A stretch of 64,000 nt of DNA. Source: Blattamonas nauphoetae. Its lineage: Eukaryota; Preaxostyla; Oxymonadida. Positions 40,613 to 53,800 of the stretch are shown in pieces. A program made the position numbers and the translations under genes. Every line of letters begins with the position of its first letter. Position 1 is the first letter of the stretch. Under the pieces are notes generated by a model. The model saw nothing but the letters and a program-made list of their open reading frames with translations. It had not been told where the DNA came from and ran no database searches. The stretch lies in contig JARBJD010000170.1 of the NCBI GenBank assembly GCA_033064195.1, forward strand, positions 1-64,000, in the 5' to 3' direction.

Positions 40613-43600
40613 TCACCCACTTGTCAAATCGCACAAGTCGCTGGTGATGAAATGTCGGTCGAAGAGGCGTGTCTGATGGCGAACGGAGATTGCTTGTCGA
40701 GCCAAGTCCTTCCTACGCAGCCCATCGAAGATGATGCCCAGCCGTTGGATCATCACACGGTGCTCCAGTTTGTGTGAGTCAATCTGTTCGTTTGTCAGCG
40801 AAGAGGTCTTCCCTCCCGCCTTCAGACGGTCCACCATGTTCTGCTCCTCTTCCCGGAACGCTCGCTTCGTCGCCTTCATCAGCTCATCCATCGCTGTCTC
40901 CTGCATCCCTGCGCTCTCGTGCTGCTCGTGCATCCGGATCACGCTGTTCGTGCATCAATCATCTTTTCTCTTTGGCCGTTGATTCCTTTGTTCCCGATCT
41001 TCATCGCATCGACAAACCGAATATAATTCCCATCGTCGGTGTCGAACGAGATCAGCTCGTCCAGTCGCCGATCCTCCAGTCTCATTCGCTTGAAAATTAC
41101 GTACGGCTGAATCATGACAAATCGAAGGAAGAAGTACGCCACGACGAGCACAACCACGATGATCAGACGATTGCTCATGAAGATGTCTTTGTCAGCACCG
41201 CAGTCTTTGCACATTCGTTTCATCATGCTCATCGTCCCCTCACGCAGGTCCTTTCGCAGAGCAGAGTTCATGAAATGGAAGATCGGATGGTTTTCGTTGA
41301 ACTGTGATTCATCTTCCTCTTTCAGAAACTCTCCATACTGAAGAAAGCGCGAAACGAGAGACTGTAGCCCGACCAGTGTGTCATGTGATTCGTGCAGACG
41401 TTCATGGATCGGTTCTGCGATGCAGGAAGCCTTGTCAGTCATGCAATAGTCTCCTGGAACGAGCAGCTGCTCGATGTTGAAGTCGTTGTCGAATCGGGTG
41501 ATGGTTCGAGCGTCGATCAGCTTGTCGTTTGTCAATGTGTCCGTTGTGGTGTCGAAGTGGGTGATGAGGCTGGTTTTGTGGAATTAATCCAACGATCCTG
41601 ACAGAAGTTTCAAGGTGTAGCTCCTGTACTGAGACAGATTGATCGTTGTCTCGACATGAGGCTGAATTGGTTGGGTGAGTGATGAGTTTGGGGAAGACGA
41701 GGAACGGCATGTCGAAGGCGAGGTTGAGAAGGAAGAAGTTTGAATTGGTCAGACAGATGGGGCGGATCGCTGCGAGAAGGATGTTGTCCACACTGTCTGT
41801 GAAGCTGTTGAACGAGAAATTGTTAGGAACCATGTAACCAACCAGCAGCCCAAAAACGAGGACAACGTGAGAGACCATGATAATCTTCGTCACGATTGGG
41901 ATCCCGCTGTGGATGGTCTTGTGACCAGCGATCAGATCTTCCACTGCGTTCTCGAATGCCTCTTCCCACTCCGCATCGTCTCGCCGAGTTTGATGGTCGT
42001 CATCCTCGTCCCGCTGCGTCAGAAGGGAGCGAGCGGTGAACTGTCCAAATCCGAAGTCTGTTTTCGTCTCGACTGGTGGTTGTGTTGGCTGGTTGAGCGA
42101 GAACTGAGTGACAGTGGGATTCAACGATGGTGAGAATGGAGCTCCTGTTGTTGGTCAAACAAATCCAGTTGTGTACGAGGTGGATGAGTTGTAGTGAGTT
42201 AGTGATGGAAGTATGTCTCCGCTGTACACGTCAGAGTGATTGTAAGGCGAGTCTCTTCCCCTCCCATCCAATCTCAGCTGTAGGAGAGGAACGCTTTTTG
42301 ACCTTCGAAGACAAGTGACGAGTGGTCGGAGTTTAAAGGTTTCGGTTCGGATGAGGATTCGAATGTGTCGTTCTGGGCAGGTGTGCTGGACATTTCTGGA
42401 TTGTTCTCGTCACGTTCGCTTCGTTCGTCGTTGACTCCATCTTCCACCATCTCTTCGGAGTCTTGTTCCTCTTTCTCCAACCCGGTGTCCTCCTCCTCTT
42501 CTTCTTCGTCCATCCGAGTTGTCGTGTAGTCCCCCTCCATCCTCCGTCACCCAGTGAGAGGAAGGTGTACGACACAATCATCGCAATCAGCATGACGGCC
42601 GCCAGGAGAGCCACCATCAAATTGAAGAGTGTCCGCATTGGCACGCTGGCATTGTCGGCATATGCGACGAGTGCTCGCTATCCTCCTTCAAACAGTTGAT
42701 GGTATGAATTGTACTGACACGAGATAATTCGAGAGTGGACTTCCTTGAACTCATCGGCACGTCTTTCATCGCTCCAATTTGCGTGGACAGCTGAGCCAAG
42801 TCTGCAACGAGGTTCAGAAACGATCTGTCGGCTGTCGTGACATCGATGGTGGGGTTGGTCGTGGCGTCGAAGAAGGCGGTGGCGACAGGAATGTCCACAT
42901 ACTCCCACATTTCGTTCTCGACGTCGCTGTCATACACGGTCTTCATCAGAGATGTCATTGTGTGTCCGTAACTGGTGAAATATGGGAGGAGGGACGTCAC
43001 AATGTCGAATGTCTTGTTCATGTCTTCCGCTTTGGTCATATCCCATACAAATTCGTTCCCACATCGCCGATGAAGCTGAGAGCGTTGATGAAGGAAGATG
43101 CCTTTGATGTTCCCGCTCTTCTTCGAGCAAAGTACTGCGATGTCGTTTGGGTGCTGGCTGAGAAGCTGCTCATAACTCTTTTTCGACGACGCTTCCGCTC
43201 TCACGACTTGGGTCTGATGTTTCTTGGAGAAGAGAGAAATACGGTCTTTGTTTCCTCATATTTTCGTAAAACTCGATTTGAGCGTCGCTGGCGTCTTCTC
43301 TGTCGTTTTCTGCGATTTGAAGATGCATTTTCAGGTTCAGTTCCATTGACTCTCCTCCCCCACTCCCGTTCTCTGCTGATTCGCCCTTCATCACGCAATG
43401 AATCAGAAATCGTGTTGTAATACCAGGTCTTGCCTTTCTGCATGCAGCATCATGACTTGTGCCTTCATTCGGTTCTCCGAAACCGTTTGGAGAAACAGGG
43501 CGTAATCTGCAAGAAGAGCATTGTCCTCCTTTCAGTGCATGACAGAGAAAGCATGTATTCTGTCTGCAAATTGTGTCAGCGGGAGTAAACGGATTTTTTC

Positions 43601-44450
43601 GTGGAACATGCACCGAACTGTTGGTTCCACACCCTTCCTTCCCACATGTTGTCTCAGTCTGCATTTCCATTCTTCCGATGCTAAATCAAATCAGGGCAGC
43701 ACTTCGTTGCCTTTGGTTTTTGTCACGCCCCAGGTACGCCGTTCTTGAACCTTCAGAGGAAGGAGGAAGTGGATCGAGAGTCTAATCTCTCCCCCAACCT
43801 AAATAATCCCAAAAATGATTGTTCCAATAATCTGTCCCGTTCCAGAATCAACCAGGAAGTCGATTTCAAGGCCAAGTCGAAGTGTTCCAAAAACACTGAA
43901 ATGAAGCATGAGGAAGTTCGATAAACGCGAGTAGAATGGTTGCATAATCCCCGCAAGAATAATCCCTGCTGCTGTTCCAACGCTCACCACGGCACGCCAG
44001 AACGCGTAGTCCATCAGTAGTCGCTGGCAAAAGACGAGACCCATCGCCAGCACCGCTATGCATGTCCGGAACTTTCCTAAAGTAACAATACATTAGACAC
44101 CTCGTTTTGGGTTGCTTCGAACGATGAAAAGTGGGGACATCATCACCGCCGAAAAATAGAGGTCAAGAAAGAAGATTGTCACACTTTCAGTGACTATGCT
44201 CAGTGTGTCTGCAGCGCTCTAACAGATCGTACCAAGAGCTCGGTAGAGAGGGTCTGAGCCGTGCAGTGCGTTGGAGCAGTCGAATACATTGATTGAGAAG
44301 GTGTCGAACTGAATGAGAGACACTTGAAAGATAAACAAGAAAAGAAGTGTTGTACCGGAAAAAATCCAGGGTAGGAGAGCTGTTTCCTCCAAGGGTTGTG
44401 GTTCTCTTCGAGAGTAACCTTCGAACCTGGTTGATTCATTTTCATTTTTC
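40613..44450 (-). pseudogene. TmcB-like multi-membrane protein, heavily broken
   Basis: Reading down the minus strand, the N-terminal part has ETALLPWIFSGTTLLFLF and SLIQFDTFSINVFDC, then a likely intron (GTACG near 44223 to TTTAG near 44085). Next come CIAVLAMGLVFCQRLL, RLSNFLMLHFSVFGTLRLGL, a Cys-rich hydrophilic segment near 43550-43670, and helical segments. More membrane spans follow near 42600 (LVALLAAVMLIAMIVSYTFL), 41850 (IIMVSHVVLVFGLLVGYMV) and 41150 (LIIVVVLVVAYFFLRFVMIQ). Order and style match the large TmcB/PAS-type membrane proteins of ciliates and oxymonads, thought to be surface or sensory. The frame changes repeatedly with stops between segments, so the gene looks dead. Confidence 0.5.
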
Positions 44451-44668
44451 AAATCGTCCCACAATGAGCACTTTTGAAATGAAGACACCAGATTTAGAGG
44501 TAAAAATGTGGATTTTGAATGCAATATTGGTCCACACCGGATTGCCGTAATATGAACACTTGAGGTGACTTCGGTTGTTAGCACATGGAGTTGCGGGTTT
44601 TCCCGAAGTTGCGGGTTTATCCGATGATGTTCAGGAGGATCGTCCCCTTTTCTGACATTTTGGTTCAT

Positions 44669-46992
44669 TGTATTCTAATGATCGCTGATTTCACGTTAAA
44701 ACGGAATATTTGCAAGAATTTATTGGATATTTGTGGGATTAGTGGTCTATTCTCATCGAAGGTCTTTGTCATGTGATCAACAGTGTGTGATTTGGGATGA
44801 TCACAGAATCAACGAAAATTGACAGAAATAACACGTGCATCAAAAAGAAGGAGTTCAGCGAGATGTGATAGGATCAATGGAGAGTGTGAACAAGTTGTAC
44901 TACAAGGTCATCGCGTCAAAGATGTTGCTCTCCCCTGCTCCCCGTCTGCTCGATTTGCTTTTCTCTTCCATCTTACCCTCTTATTGTCCGCATCTTGTGC
45001 AATGATCGCTTTCTATCCAGTTCAGCTTCATTTTATTGCATTTCTTCCTTCTATTCATTGGCGTGTTGTATTCCGACTTCCAATTGCACAATTTCATTCT
45101 TCTGTCTGATTTATTGCTGATTTCATTCGTGTTTCTTCTCTCTTCTTCCCTTCGACGTTGTTCTACTTCCACTTGCAATCATTTCTCTTCCTCCTTTGTT
45201 TTCTCCGTCGCTCGTCACTTCCACTGGATCCAACTCCTTCTTTCCCATTGTTCTCGGTTGTCTCCTGAATCAATCACTTTTTCTTCGTCACACGTTGAAG
45301 ATCGTCATTCGTGATGGCTTCCGATTCTCCGCGCTTATTCCTTTCTTTGATTGGGTATCTTCACTCTTCGGTTTTAGAATGAGTCTTCTTATTCGTTTCA
45401 TCGGGTGTTTGCCGATTGTGCTGCTCATTTTGTGTATGGACTCGTGTCTCCCGTCTGAGATGCTTGATTCGTGCTTTCTGTTCGTCTGAATGATTTCCGG
45501 GACATTGTCGTTCTTCAATTCATCCTTCTTCGGTTTCGTCCTTTCATTCCTCTTTCTTCTTTTCATTGGAGATCAAATGGAAATCGTCCAAATTGTTCTT
45601 CTTCTTGTCCAAGTCTGCTAGCAATGTTCTCACGGATCGCTCATACTCCAACTCTGTCTCTCTTCCCCACTCAGATTTTTTTAGTTGTTGTTCTCTTCCT
45701 GTTGCCTAGGAATTCTTTTTCCGTTTGTTGTCGTCAAGATCTTTCTTCTCTTCTTCTGACTTCATCGCTTCGTCGATTATTTTCCATAATTCGGGAATAA
45801 TCGTACTGTCTTCCGCTTTTGGCCAGATTTCATCTGATCGTTTGAGGTTTTCATCGGGGATCTTTGGATCTTGGTGACCATTCGCTGTTGGGAGGAACAA
45901 AGTTGGTTGAAAAGGAGGGAATGCAAGTAATGATCATTTGACAATGGACTAGAGTGAGAGAGAAGGGCAAGGATGAGGACGAATAAAAGAAGTGTACTGA
46001 AGATGATGATTGAGTCGAGGATCTTCAGAGAAGAAGAATAGAAGAATGGAACAGAAGAAGAAGGAGAGATAAAGCAATGAAGTGATGAGAGACGTACTTC
46101 GATTTCCAAATATTCATAGAACCGTACCAGCATCGATACAGATGATCGACTCTTGCGTGAAGTCGGAGTAAACGCTGAGATGATCGAGGAAATAGAAAGA
46201 TTAGGCATCAACGAATGAGAGGAGTGAAAAGAGAAGTTCGAATGAAACAAAAGAATAAAAACAAGTGAGCAAACAGAGTTAGATTTCCACAGTGTGGTGG
46301 TTTGCATCTCCGTCCAATGTATCTTCAAAAAATGCCTTCAATTTGTGTTCTTGCACCATCAATCTAACCTTCCTGTCCTTCCACTCTTTTTCATTCCATC
46401 TCTCGCTGTCTCTTCTTGTCTTTTCTTGTCTTCTAGTCTTTTCCTCTCTTCTGTCTTTCTCTTCCTCTCTTCTTCTTCATTTCTCTCATCTCTCCAACTA
46501 TTGTTGTTCTCCTCGAGTGTGATGTTCTCACGATCGATTCTTCATCTCCGTCATTGAGATCGGTTCGAATATCACGTTGACCACATGTTCTATTGGCAGA
46601 GAATGAAGAGGAGAATAGTAAAAAGAGAGGAATAACTGTGGGAATGCAAACGAATGTTGTGAATTGTCTTTTTCTCTTCTCATTCTGCCCACTTCAGACT
46701 TGGGCTTGATCAAGACATCTTTGGCTGAAAAATGAAGGGAAAGTGACTGTTAAGTACTAAGAAGAAAAAGAATACCATTTTGTATTAATTTCGATCTGTG
46801 GAAAAGTTGTCAAAACAAAGTGGATGAGTCGGTGTCGGTTGGACAGGCCGACTTCTTGTCCGATGTTGGGGAAAGACAGACCGACTCAGGGACTCTTGAA
46901 CCACGAGCTCAGAAGCATTTCTTTCGTGAAAAATGAGATGAACTAATTATAGAGATGTTGTGAATCAAAATTGAGAAAAAGAGAATAATAAA
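44669..46992. other. Unresolved intron-rich fragments, no confident gene
   Basis: Minus-strand pieces look weakly exonic: SEEEKKDLDDNKRKKNS end (45706-45900), KSRSSVSMLVRFYEYLEIE (46110-46165) and IKPKSEVGRMRREKDNSQ (46640-46710). Each is followed or preceded by possible GT/AG sites. They could be exons of one small gene, but no domain is recognisable. The plus strand is T/C-rich and non-coding. Confidence 0.25.
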
Positions 46993-47066
46993 GTGACTCT
47001 GGCGGGATTCGATCCTGGGTCAGGGGAGCAAAAAGCTGGTATTCTACCACTCGACAATAGGGGCAC
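46993..47066 (-). other. tRNA-like sequence, probably a pseudogene or SINE head
   Basis: Read on the minus strand, this 74-base stretch has a good A box (TGTCGAGTGGTAGAA) and a near-consensus B box (GGATCGAATCC). The terminal bases GTGCCCC/GAGTCAC pair at five of seven positions. The anticodon stem does not form well, so I do not call a functional tRNA or an amino acid. Confidence 0.3.
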
Positions 47067-47599
47067 TTCAAAAAAGTCGCCGACTGTTTTATTTTTTGGG
47101 ACTGGACTCGATGTTTTCAGACCGACCACTGCCCGGTATCTTATTTTGGAGGTTCAATTTCAACCTCGACCGATTCATGACATTATGTCGATGTCCTTCC
47201 AGAAACTGTTGAGACGTAAAAATGTTTGGGTCCGGAGTTGTTGGTATCCGATGTGGGAAAAAAGATACTCAGAAAATATGATCGGGTTTTCCCTATATGA
47301 TATCAGACAACTCTGAGCCAGTTCACAGTATTGCAGCATTCTTTCGAGAACGTCGAGGACGATTTCCATACGCAGACCTTTGATACATGAGATCAATCAA
47401 GCAGAAACTGAGATCGATCGATCTCAGTTCCGGTTTTTGGGACTGAGATCAATGACTTAATTAGGCGTATCTATATTTGTCTCATTGTTGTGTCAATTGG
47501 TCAAAATAAGAATCTTGAAAAAGCGAAATGGTTGTAGTGTGATTGAATAAACACAGAAAAGAGGAAAACCCACTCAACTTTTGCTTTAGATTGTCTGTC
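47067..47599. other. No feature recognised
   Basis: A/T-rich sequence with two adjacent GAGATCGATCGATCTC-type palindromes near 47410-47425. I see nothing else. Confidence 0.4.
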
Positions 47600-49230
47600 G
47601 TGTTGGCCAACGCTACGTCATGATCTCGGCCTTCCTCTGCATCGTTGCTTAATTCCTGTTGTTCATCAGATGGTGTTCGTCGATTCCGTGCAGCCTCTCC
47701 TCCTCGTCTTCCTGTTCCATCTCCCAGTACTCGCTCTCGACATCATTCGCATGTTCCACTAACTTGACTTCCTCTTTGCGCAATTTCTGCGTTTGCTAGC
47801 TCTGCTTCAGCTTTTCGTGTGAGTCGCTGGTCTGTTTCTCGGCCTGTCTTCCATCGTCTGCAGGAACTGCGGCTTCGATCGCTGTGGTCGGCCTCGTTGT
47901 GGTTGCACTCTTCTGCGGGAGTGTCTTCTCCAGATTGGTGGTTGACGAGAGCGTCGCTTTTGGGGAGTGTCGGTATGAGAATCGACGACTGCTTCAGAAA
48001 CGGCTTCATCTTCCGCACCACGTCTCGCAAGGAGCTCTCCCGCAGTTGCTGCTCGTAGGTGACAGATGTGTCGACAGCGTCGACTGCGAGTTCGTCGAGC
48101 ACTTCGGTTTCGATATGTCGCCGGTTCTCTTCAGCTGCCCTCGCCCCTTTGTCGACGTTGTCATTGAGACTCTGCCACAGCTCGAAGTTTGGATTATACG
48201 ACTCCAACTGCAAGTGTGGAGAGAGAGGGGGATCATCTGTGTACGATCCTTCTGTGGTGAAGGAAATGGCGTCGTTTTCGATCTATCGCTTGAGTGTGTC
48301 GTTCTCTGCCTGGTTTGGGTTTGCGACGAGCGTGTGTGACGTGAATATCTGTGCGGGTGGTGTTTTCCTTTCGTGTGTTGCTTTGGGCGATGTGCTTCGT
48401 GCTGGCTGAAGAGACGGATGGATTGGCTCGGTGCTGTCGAAAAGCGTGTCCCAGTCTTCTTCCTCCTCCTCTTCGGCATCCTCCTCGACCTTCCGAAGCA
48501 GCTTCCTCTGCACAAGCGGGTGGAGTGTTTCGTCGGCCGGGTTCCAAGTCAGGACAGGAGGAGGTCGTCGAAGTTCTTGTATTTGTGTCCGTACACGGAA
48601 GTGGGGCGCGAGTAGCGAGGAAAAGGCGAAGCGCGTTCGGGTGAGCTGGATGCGGGGCGAGACGGTGGTGAACTCCGATCAGCACTGGCACTTCGAGGCT
48701 TCGGCGAGACGGAGAAGGACGAGTTCATTCGAGAGGGGTTGGGAGAGGGTTTTGGGGAGGGAGTGTGGGTGAGGGTGGGAGAGAGAGTCGACTGGGATTG
48801 TTGTTGTGTGTGGAGTGAGGACGACGTGGGAGTGGATGTTGCTCGCATTTGGTCTGAAAAATCTCGGTGTTTCGTCTGCACTGTTCTCGCTCTCCATTCC
48901 ACAGTCCGCAAGGCGTCTGACTGTCTCTGCTTCTCCATCTCCAAGATCTTCTTCTTGCTCTCCCCTCCTCGTCGCATCCCAACAGCAACTGGCTGATGCA
49001 CAACGAAGTCTGGTTGGATGACACCGCTCGACGAGTGTTTCGTTTGCCAAGTTCCAGTCGACCTCATCCACCTTGTCCATACTGTTCTTGAAATGCTGAT
49101 TCTGAAAGAACTCGGTTGGAACTTCGTCGCTGAGCTGCTTGGACGGCGATCTGAGGAGGGTGACGACAGTGTTGAGAAGAGAGCTCGTTTGGAGGAGTGG
49201 TGGCGAGATAGAGTTCCTCATCGTCTGAAA
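47600..49230 (-). pseudogene. Coiled-coil protein gene with several disablements
   Basis: The minus strand carries a coherent charged protein in shifting frames. It starts with FQNQHFKNSMDKVDEVDWNL (near 49090). A Ser/Pro-rich linker follows (PKPSPNPSRMNSSFSVSPKP, with the frame ending KYKNFDDLLLS). Then come LLRKVEEDAEEEEEEDWDTL (48440-48510), ESYNPNFELWQSLNDNVDKG (48150-48205), KPFLKQSSILIPTLPKSD, and a final EHANDVESEYWEMEQEDEEE near 47700-47755. An in-frame TAG at 48283 and at least two frame changes break it. The function is unknown. It could be a distal part of the same decayed gene as 50895-54268. Confidence 0.35.
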
Positions 49231-50894
49231 AGCGATTCAACGCGTGCTCAGTCCAAAGGGCGAAAAATCGGAGGGATCATTCAGCCTTCCAAAAGCGTCA
49301 TCTGAATAGCACCTCGTGGGTTTCGCTGATCCTTTCCTTTTCCGGTCATTGACTATCCAACTTGGGCAGTATTCATAATTGATATTGGAGCGGAATTTGC
49401 GGGATGTATTGACACTCCTTTTCGCTTCGGACCGGTAGCTCGCAGTTGAACGGCCGCAGCCGGCTGTTGAACAAGTTGATTCATCCCTGACAATGTATCA
49501 TGCAGAGTTGTCGCTATGTGGACCAACACTCTCTTCAAGAGTGTTTGGATTCTTCGATTTCGGATGGCTGTTTGTGGCTCGGTTGCAGGAACGAGATTTA
49601 AGACTCAGATGACAGTCAACGGACTGGATGATCCTGAAACAGATCGGAGGTGGCTGTGGAGGGTGAGAATGCGGGGCACATCCCATTTCGACGAGATAAA
49701 CGAGAATTGTTTTGGAGATGTTCAAAAGTCGAGAATGGGAAAGATAATCTGGTAACAATGCATCGTTCAGGGACGCAAGGAATAGTTTGGAGAGAGGACG
49801 GTTGACGATGCGACAGTCAAAGACAGCCGCGTAGAGAACGACCAACCCAAAACAGCAAACCATTTCTGGACGATCGGAGGTGATTGCAGAATCTGTTCGC
49901 CTGCACCAGCAATCAGGGAATTCCAAACATACGAGGAGAGTCCGCAGAAACGAGTAGGGGTCATTCGAGAGGCGGCTTTGACGTGTCATTTGTGATCTCA
50001 CTGGTCACTGACAGATTATCTGGGAGAGATGGAAATAAAGAGATAAATAATGGAAAGTATAGATTAACCAAGTCAAAATAGGACTGAGGATCGTGATAAA
50101 GAGTAGAAATCTCGAAGACTAATATACAATTGAACAACGAATGTTAACCTGCTGACTAAATCACTCGAAGAGAGAAATAATCGTCGAGACATGGTAAAGG
50201 AGATCTGTCGCGGTGGAATTAATAAATTATTTGATAAACAAGCGTGATTCATCCAGTTCTTCAATCAGATCGAGATGAAGAATTATTGTGGGACGATTCA
50301 TCTAGATATTTCAATGAAAGTGCTTATAAACAAAATTCAACACGGATAGCGGGTCTTTTACTTCGTTATTTCGAGTTTTATGAGAATTTGAACACTAGTT
50401 ATTTTCTGAGATCAAAAAAGCTGAGATCGATGAGATCAGTGTCAAAGGTCTGTCCATACGGGTCGTTCCCACTCAGAATCGACACCCCATTTTTATTGGA
50501 TTTATTTACTCCTTTTTTCAAAATCAACATAAAAATTGGGGCAAAACCTTATTTGAGTTGTATTTCTCCGATTCTGAAGAAAAGTGCGGCAATGGGTTGA
50601 TCACACCGATGGAGTTGATTTCACGAGTTCAGGAAACAATGGTCACTATAAGGTACATAGCTCAAATTACGAGGTAAAATGGAAGAGATGCCGATGGCTC
50701 AATGATGAGAAATTAAAGGACAGATAATGTTAACAAGTTCGACAAGAAAACAACACCCAACGCGATGGCAACTCCTTCAGTGTGCCTCTCTAGTGTAGTT
50801 CTCGGCACAGCTTGAGAACCGTGAATGTGTCGGTGTTGGCTGTGTAAGAGTGGGTTCTGGCTGTGCAGATCGTCTGTCGAGGGTTGGGCACAGA
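49231..50894. other. No confident gene
   Basis: A minus-strand frame (49498-50001, 167 aa) contains alternating hydrophobic helices (CRIVNRPLSKLFLASLNDAL) but no known domain. The remainder is A/T-rich spacer. Confidence 0.3.
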
Positions 50895-53800
50895 TCACTC
50901 CTGTTTTTCTTGAGTCTGACGATCAGACGACGCGCCGTTTGAAGGTGACGGTCGTGGACTTGGTGTCAGAGCGATGAGAGAGGCATACGAGAGGAGTCGC
51001 GATTGACGAGACACTTTCACTGGTTTGTTGTTGGCAGTTGGTTTGAGGAGAGAAGTCGAGACACTGCCTTCCTTCGGAGCAGCTCGAATACCATGCCGTT
51101 GTGTCTGATGACGAAGAGACGAGGGAGGATGAACGGCGATGTCTGGAGCGATGCGAGTGATGTCTGCCCGATCTGTGTCGACGTCGTGATGAGTGTGTCC
51201 ACTGCGAGCTGGATTTGGGGCGCGTGGAGAGCAGACAGACGAGTAATCCAGCGCTGAGTGGAGATTTATAGTTCCGAAGTGATTGCTTAAGTCTGGGAAG
51301 GAGTGACGGACGAAGCTCGTGCGAGTTGTGCTGCTTTTCACTTTGCCTTTCTCGCTTCGTCAATCTCCTGCTCCGCAATCCGCTCCTTCTTCAGCTTCTT
51401 CTCCTTCAGCTTCTTCTCCATGAACTCCAATTCCTTTCTGTCCGAAGAGCGAAGGGAAGAACGCGCCAGGTACCCGTTTTGGAGGTGTCGCATTCTTCAT
51501 CGTGCGTGCTGTCACCCAACACGCTGTCCCATCCAACGCGGTGAAGAACACCCGGCGGGCAGTGTGTGGGCGTTTCGAGGAATACGCTTCGGTCACTTCG
51601 GTGACGACAGGTGCGACTGGAATGGACGACGATGCTTTCAAAACAGGCGAGAGGAGAAGCGAGGCGTGTGACGAACTTGAAGACGTCGCACTGGACTGTC
51701 GCTGTTCGTTGCTCGACGTGGACGAGTTCGAGGGATTCGTCATTCCTGACAGAATTGGGGTGGTTCGCATTGAAGGTCTGACAGTAATCGACCCGTCTGT
51801 TGTCTTGAAGAAGAGGATAGGCAGGCGTATGGGAGGACCGCACTTGGCTGCTGGCTTCTTCGTCGAGTGCTCGCAGTCGACAGTCACGTTGCCGACGGGA
51901 GTGAAGTGGATGTGCTTGTTGTCTGGTTCGGTGATCACAATCTTCTTCTTCTTCTCAGCCGAGTTCCCTGGATCGACAATGCGATGTCCTCTGACCTGTT
52001 GAACTGGTTGAGGAACGACCAGATCTTCTTCTGGACGAGTGAGATGAGGATGCGCGGCGAGTTGGGGTGCTCCACACACAATATCGCCTTCATCGGCGCG
52101 AGGGACTCGGTTTCTTGTTCGTACTTCTCAACCAGCTTCGGGCTGTCTCCGAATGCGAAAGAGTGGAAGACTCGAGTCCCATCCGCGTGATGGACAACCC
52201 GCTCTCCGGTGTTGTGCTGCACAATTGAGACTCTGTCTACACGCGTGCGGACACTCGTTGTCTCGTCGCTGTTGATGGCCTCGACAGATCGAATCGGAGG
52301 AAGAGCGGACGGATTGAGTGTGGAGGAGGCGGGGAGCAGGAAGAACGCTGGAAGGTGCTGAGTGATGGCGTTGAGATTGTGAGGAAGCGTCTGGAGCGAT
52401 CGTTCTCTTCTCTGAGTTGTGGTTTCGCGATGGCGCAGCTCTCTTCCGCTGCTTGGTCGATCGGAAGATGAGACGGGAGGGAGACATCTTTGAAGCAGTC
52501 GCGAAGGAGGATTATGTCAGGATCGTCGCAGTCAGCAAAGTCGATGTCGGGTGTGAGGAGAGGGGATGGCTGGGTTGTGGTCGACACTCCTTTGTGAAGA
52601 GTGTTCGATGAGGACGTCTTTGAGATTGAGGCAGGGTCCGCAGAATGGAGAAGGCGAGTGAAGTGTGCAGTGAAGACACGACGAACCACTTCCTGCGCTT
52701 CTTCTGTAGTTGTCTCGAACGGATTGTCAATTGTCTCTTCCACGGTCGCTCTGTTCCTTCCTTTTCTCGATGTTTTTGCTGTTTTGTGGAGCGATCGGTG
52801 ATGGTTCAGTTTTCTTCGCTTTCGCCTTCTTTCCTTTCATCGCCTTGGGATCGTCGTCTTCAGCTTCTTCCTCAATAGGAATCTGCATCCAACACACCTT
52901 CTCTCCATTTCGATACCGCAGAATCCCATCCTTCCCCTGCTCGTTCGAAAACACTCTTGCAGCCTCGATAAACGCTTGACACGATTTGTGACGGTGGTCG
53001 AGGAGAGTCTGTGTCGAGATCGCTGTTCTGTCTGGCATCAGAAGATGTCCGAATCCTCTCCCCGTCTGCTCCGTCCCTTCCCCAGCGATGGGCGCGGCTG
53101 TCACTCGAACTGTTCCTGTCTCGCTGTCGATCGACACAACTTGACCGCCGACTGTGGAGGATGTGACGTCGTACGGAATTGAATCTGAATTGTCTGATTT
53201 GTGTGTCTTCATCGACACTGTTGTCTTGTCTGAGATTGAGGATGTGAAGGACGGTGTGGAGACGTAGTCAAAGTGGACTGGCGCTGTTGGTGATGGGAGG
53301 GTGTCTTCGTGGAATGCATTTCCATTGATGATCGAGGCAGGCGACGAGCTGTTCAAAGAATACGAAGGTATATCAGAGATGACGGATTGCCCCACAGTGA
53401 GTGAGTGAGAGGCAGGCAGAATGGCATCTCTGAACACAGGCATGAACAGCGAGCGGAGAGGGTTCCGTATCAATCGCGTGTGGAGATACTGCACGTCAGC
53501 CGTGACAACCAATTTCGCGATGTGCGATGGGTGCAGTTGAGACGACGCATACTGACTTCGGAAAATGTCCTCGCCAGCGGCGGGATTCTTTTGGTTGGTG
53601 ATGGTCTGCTTGACTTGGGCGAGGGCTGGCAACACGTCAAAAGCATAATTTTGGATGGATGTCATTTGGTAGGCGAGGGACTTGATCTGCGAGGAGATGT
53701 CGGGGAGGAGGTGGGAGGAGACAGTCTCCTGTTTGAAGTATGAGTGGACGGAGGAGAGGAGAGGCGAGAGAAACACGTTGAGTGGAGAAGTGTTGTCGAT

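Noticed and set aside
46993-47316. 107 aa plus-strand protein
   Set aside because: Its first third is the complement of the tRNA-like sequence and the rest lacks any domain.
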